The notes below the pieces were generated by a model. That model ran no database searches, was not told the origin of the DNA, and saw nothing but the letters and a program-made list of their open reading frames with translations. Made by a program: the position numbers and the translations under genes. Positions 5,507 through 7,363 of a DNA stretch of 7,363 nucleotides are shown piece after piece. The number at the start of each line of letters is the position of its first letter. The stretch's first letter is position 1. Source of the DNA: an uncultured Porphyromonadaceae bacterium (lineage in GTDB: Bacteria > Bacteroidota > Bacteroidia > Bacteroidales > CAMTPD01); contig CAMTPD010000060.1 of assembly GCA_947074265.1 (NCBI GenBank), positions 1 through 7,363 on the forward strand. The letters run 5' to 3'.

Positions 5507-7363
5507 TTACTTTTTTGAATTGACAATGCTTTGCAGCTGAGCATGTGTAAGGTTGTCGCCGTGTTCGTCGAACGAAAGACGGAAGTCGCACCCTTCCTTC
5601 CAGTTGCTACAACCGTAGGCTGATTTACCTTTCAAGATCTTTCCTTTGCTACACTTCGGGCAGATGATTGCTGCCGGTTGTTTGGGCGGATTGAGTTCGT
5701 TGCGTACAATGTTTACGACCATCTCTTTGAGTTCGTCAAGAAACACTTTTGCTTCGTACGTTCCGCGTTCTATCTGGCGCAGTTTACTTTCCCAAATACC
5801 GGTGAGTTCGGCCGACTTCAACAATTCTTCGCGAATGGTATTGATCAGTTCGATGCCGGTTTCGGTAGCGGTAAGACTTTTACGTTCTTTCTTGATGTAC
5901 TTACGCTTGAAAAGGGTTTCGATGATTGCCGCACGGGTAGATGGGCGACCGATACCGTTTTCTTTCATCGCATCGCGCAGTTCTTCGTTGTCGACAAGCT
6001 TGCCGGCTGTTTCCATTGCACGCAAAAGCGTTGCTTCGGTATAGTATTTGGGCGGTTGTGTCCACTTTTCGTTCAGTGCCGGTTCGTGCGGACCGCTTTC
6101 TCCTTTTTCAAAGTTTGGCAAGATACCTTCGCTTTCGTCCGTTTCTTCTTCCTTTTCGCTGTTGTCTACTTCTTTTGCAAACACGACGCGCCAGCCCGGA
6201 TCAAGAATCTGCTTGCCCGTTACTTTGAACGGTATTTCGGCAGCTTCGCCCAGTACGGTCGTGGTAGATATTTTACAATCGGGATAGAACGCCGCAATGA
6301 ATCGTTTCGTAATTAATTCATACACTTTGCGTTCGTCCATGCTCATGTTGTTGGCATAAGTGCCGGTTGGGATGATTGCATGGTGATCGGTAACCTTGCT
6401 GTTGTCGAATACTTTCTTCGACTTCTTTATTTTCGCTTTTAATACAGGTTCGGTCAGGGCTGCATAATCCTTTAGTCCGCGCATAATGCCCGGTATTTTC
6501 GGATAAATGTCGTCACTCAAGAAGGTTGTATCTACACGTGGATAGGTTGTAAGCTTCTTTTCGTAAAGCGACTGAATAAGTTTGAGTGTCTCATCGGCCG
6601 AGAAGCTAAACTTTTTATTGCATTCTACCTGTAGAGAGGTAAGGTCGAATAGTCGGGGAGGGGCCTCTGTTCCTTTTTTGATAGAGGTGTCGGTGATGGT
6701 AAATTCACTGTCTTTGATTTCCTCCAATGCTTTAGCACCGTCTTCCTGATTGGTAAATTTACCTTTTGTAGCCGAGAAGGTTGTTTTGCGATATACGGTC
6801 TTCAACTCCCAGTATGCTTCGGGCTTGAAGTTTTCGATTTCGTGCTGACGTCTTACAATCAGGGCAAGGGTAGGCGTTTGTACACGACCAATGGAAAGTA
6901 CTTGTTTGTCTTTTCCGTAAAGCAACGTATACAGACGTGTACCGTTCATTCCCAACAGCCAGTCGCCGATGGCACGAGACAATCCCGCTTGGTATAGTTT
7001 GTCAAATTCCGACTGGTCGCGTAGTTTCTGAAAACCTTCGCGTATCGCCTCTTCGGTAAGTGAAGAGATCCACAAACGGTATACCGGACATTTGCATCCG
7101 GCTTTTTGCATTACCCAACGTTGAATAAGCTCTCCTTCTTGGCCGGCATCACCGCAGTTGATGACTGCTTCTGCCTTAGAAATGAGTGATTCGATGGTGT
7201 TGAATTGCTTTTCAACTCCTTTGTCTTGCATGAGTTTGATGCCGAAACGATCGGGAATCATGGGGAGGTATCTGACATTCCAATATTTCCACTCCGAAGT
7301 ATAGTCGTGTGGTTCTTTTAGGGTGCACAAATGCCCGAATACCCATGTTACCTGGTATCCGTT
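5507..7363 (-). CDS. topB: DNA topoisomerase III (type IA), 5' end outside window
   Basis: The frame is open to the right edge and gives 618 residues. From the edge it reads NGYQVTWVFGHLCTLKEP, a conserved piece of the TOPRIM domain, so probably only about 30-35 residues, including the start and the AEKPS motif, are missing. Numbered from the edge: TOPRIM acidic motif DAGQEGEL at 72-79; SIGRVQTPTLALI at about 157-169; catalytic Tyr274 in TTYPRVDT (codon at 6544-6542); DHHAIIPTG at 326-334; GIGRPSTRAAIIETL at 470-484. A four-cysteine zinc ribbon (C568, C571, C585, C592) lies near the C-terminus. An acidic linker follows about residue 400. The enzyme cuts one DNA strand through a 5'-phosphotyrosine and passes another strand, resolving replication and recombination intermediates in the cytoplasm. 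The TTG at 7330 is not the start, since conserved sequence continues upstream. It is followed 6 nt later by the Nudix gene. A plasmid or ICE origin is possible for topB genes, but no mobility genes are visible here. Confidence 0.94.
   Translation of the reverse strand, partial: NGYQVTWVFGHLCTLKEPHDYTSEWKYWNVRYLPMIPDRFGIKLMQDKGVEKQFNTIESLISKAEAVINCGDAGQEGELIQRWVMQKAGCKCPVYRLWISSLTEEAIREGFQKLRDQSEFDKLYQAGLSRAIGDWLLGMNGTRLYTLLYGKDKQVLSIGRVQTPTLALIVRRQHEIENFKPEAYWELKTVYRKTTFSATKGKFTNQEDGAKALEEIKDSEFTITDTSIKKGTEAPPRLFDLTSLQVECNKKFSFSADETLKLIQSLYEKKLTTYPRVDTTFLSDDIYPKIPGIMRGLKDYAALTEPVLKAKIKKSKKVFDNSKVTDHHAIIPTGTYANNMSMDERKVYELITKRFIAAFYPDCKISTTTVLGEAAEIPFKVTGKQILDPGWRVVFAKEVDNSEKEEETDESEGILPNFEKGESGPHEPALNEKWTQPPKYYTEATLLRAMETAGKLVDNEELRDAMKENGIGRPSTRAAIIETLFKRKYIKKERKSLTATETGIELINTIREELLKSAELTGIWESKLRQIERGTYEAKVFLDELKEMVVNIVRNELNPPKQPAAIICPKCSKGKILKGKSAYGCSNWKEGCDFRLSFDEHGDNLTHAQLQSIVNSKK

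Noticed and set aside
5678..6316. A 212-codon open frame on the + strand, opposite topB, plus shorter overlapping ones at 5646-6044, 5941-6228 and 6048-6287
   Set aside because: They lie wholly antisense to a strongly conserved topoisomerase reading frame, have no recognisable domain and an odd Phe/Cys/Arg-rich composition. They are typical shadow frames.

Overview
The window looks like a piece of a Bacteroidales chromosome (Bacteroides or a close relative). This rests on gene content: a DUF4827-type lipoprotein between a DHH/DHHA1 phosphoesterase and a phosphoglucosamine mutase, a 6-bladed beta-propeller lipoprotein, and a Nudix gene behind topB. It is supported by the lack of Shine-Dalgarno sequences, A/T-rich start regions and a -33/-7 promoter of the Bacteroidetes type (TTTG / TAnnTTTG). 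No rRNA, tRNA, CRISPR array, integrase or transposase was found.

Left block (1-3412, + strand): four tightly packed genes. They are the 3' end of comEC (DNA-uptake channel), an NrnA-like DHH/DHHA1 phosphoesterase, a small DUF4827-like lipoprotein whose C-terminal half reads as a degenerate FKBP domain, and glmM (amino-sugar precursor for cell wall and LPS). The gaps are 4, about 54 and 3 nt. A good Bacteroidetes promoter candidate lies in the only larger gap (1430-1462), so the lipoprotein-glmM pair may be transcribed separately as well as from upstream. The block ends in a strong rho-independent terminator (3439-3479).

Intergenic region (3413-3884, about 470 nt): no protein gene. It holds the glmM terminator, a second imperfect hairpin (3491-3530), a perfect TAnnTTTG box (3546-3553), and an unusual G/C-rich mosaic of nested palindromes and a degenerate tandem unit (about 3673-3790). 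The mosaic could be a structured RNA or leader, or a member of a dispersed palindromic repeat family. It is the most interesting unexplained part of the window.

Right block: a single + strand lipoprotein gene of the 6-bladed beta-propeller family (3885-4982) converges on a - strand pair, topB (type IA topoisomerase, cut by the right edge) followed 6 nt later by a Nudix hydrolase gene. A hairpin at 4983-5003 sits exactly on the convergent junction and contains the Nudix stop codon.

Most of the window is housekeeping DNA. I see no clear new multi-gene system. The points to follow up are the palindromic element, the possible long leader of the beta-propeller gene, and the FKBP-like reading of DUF4827.
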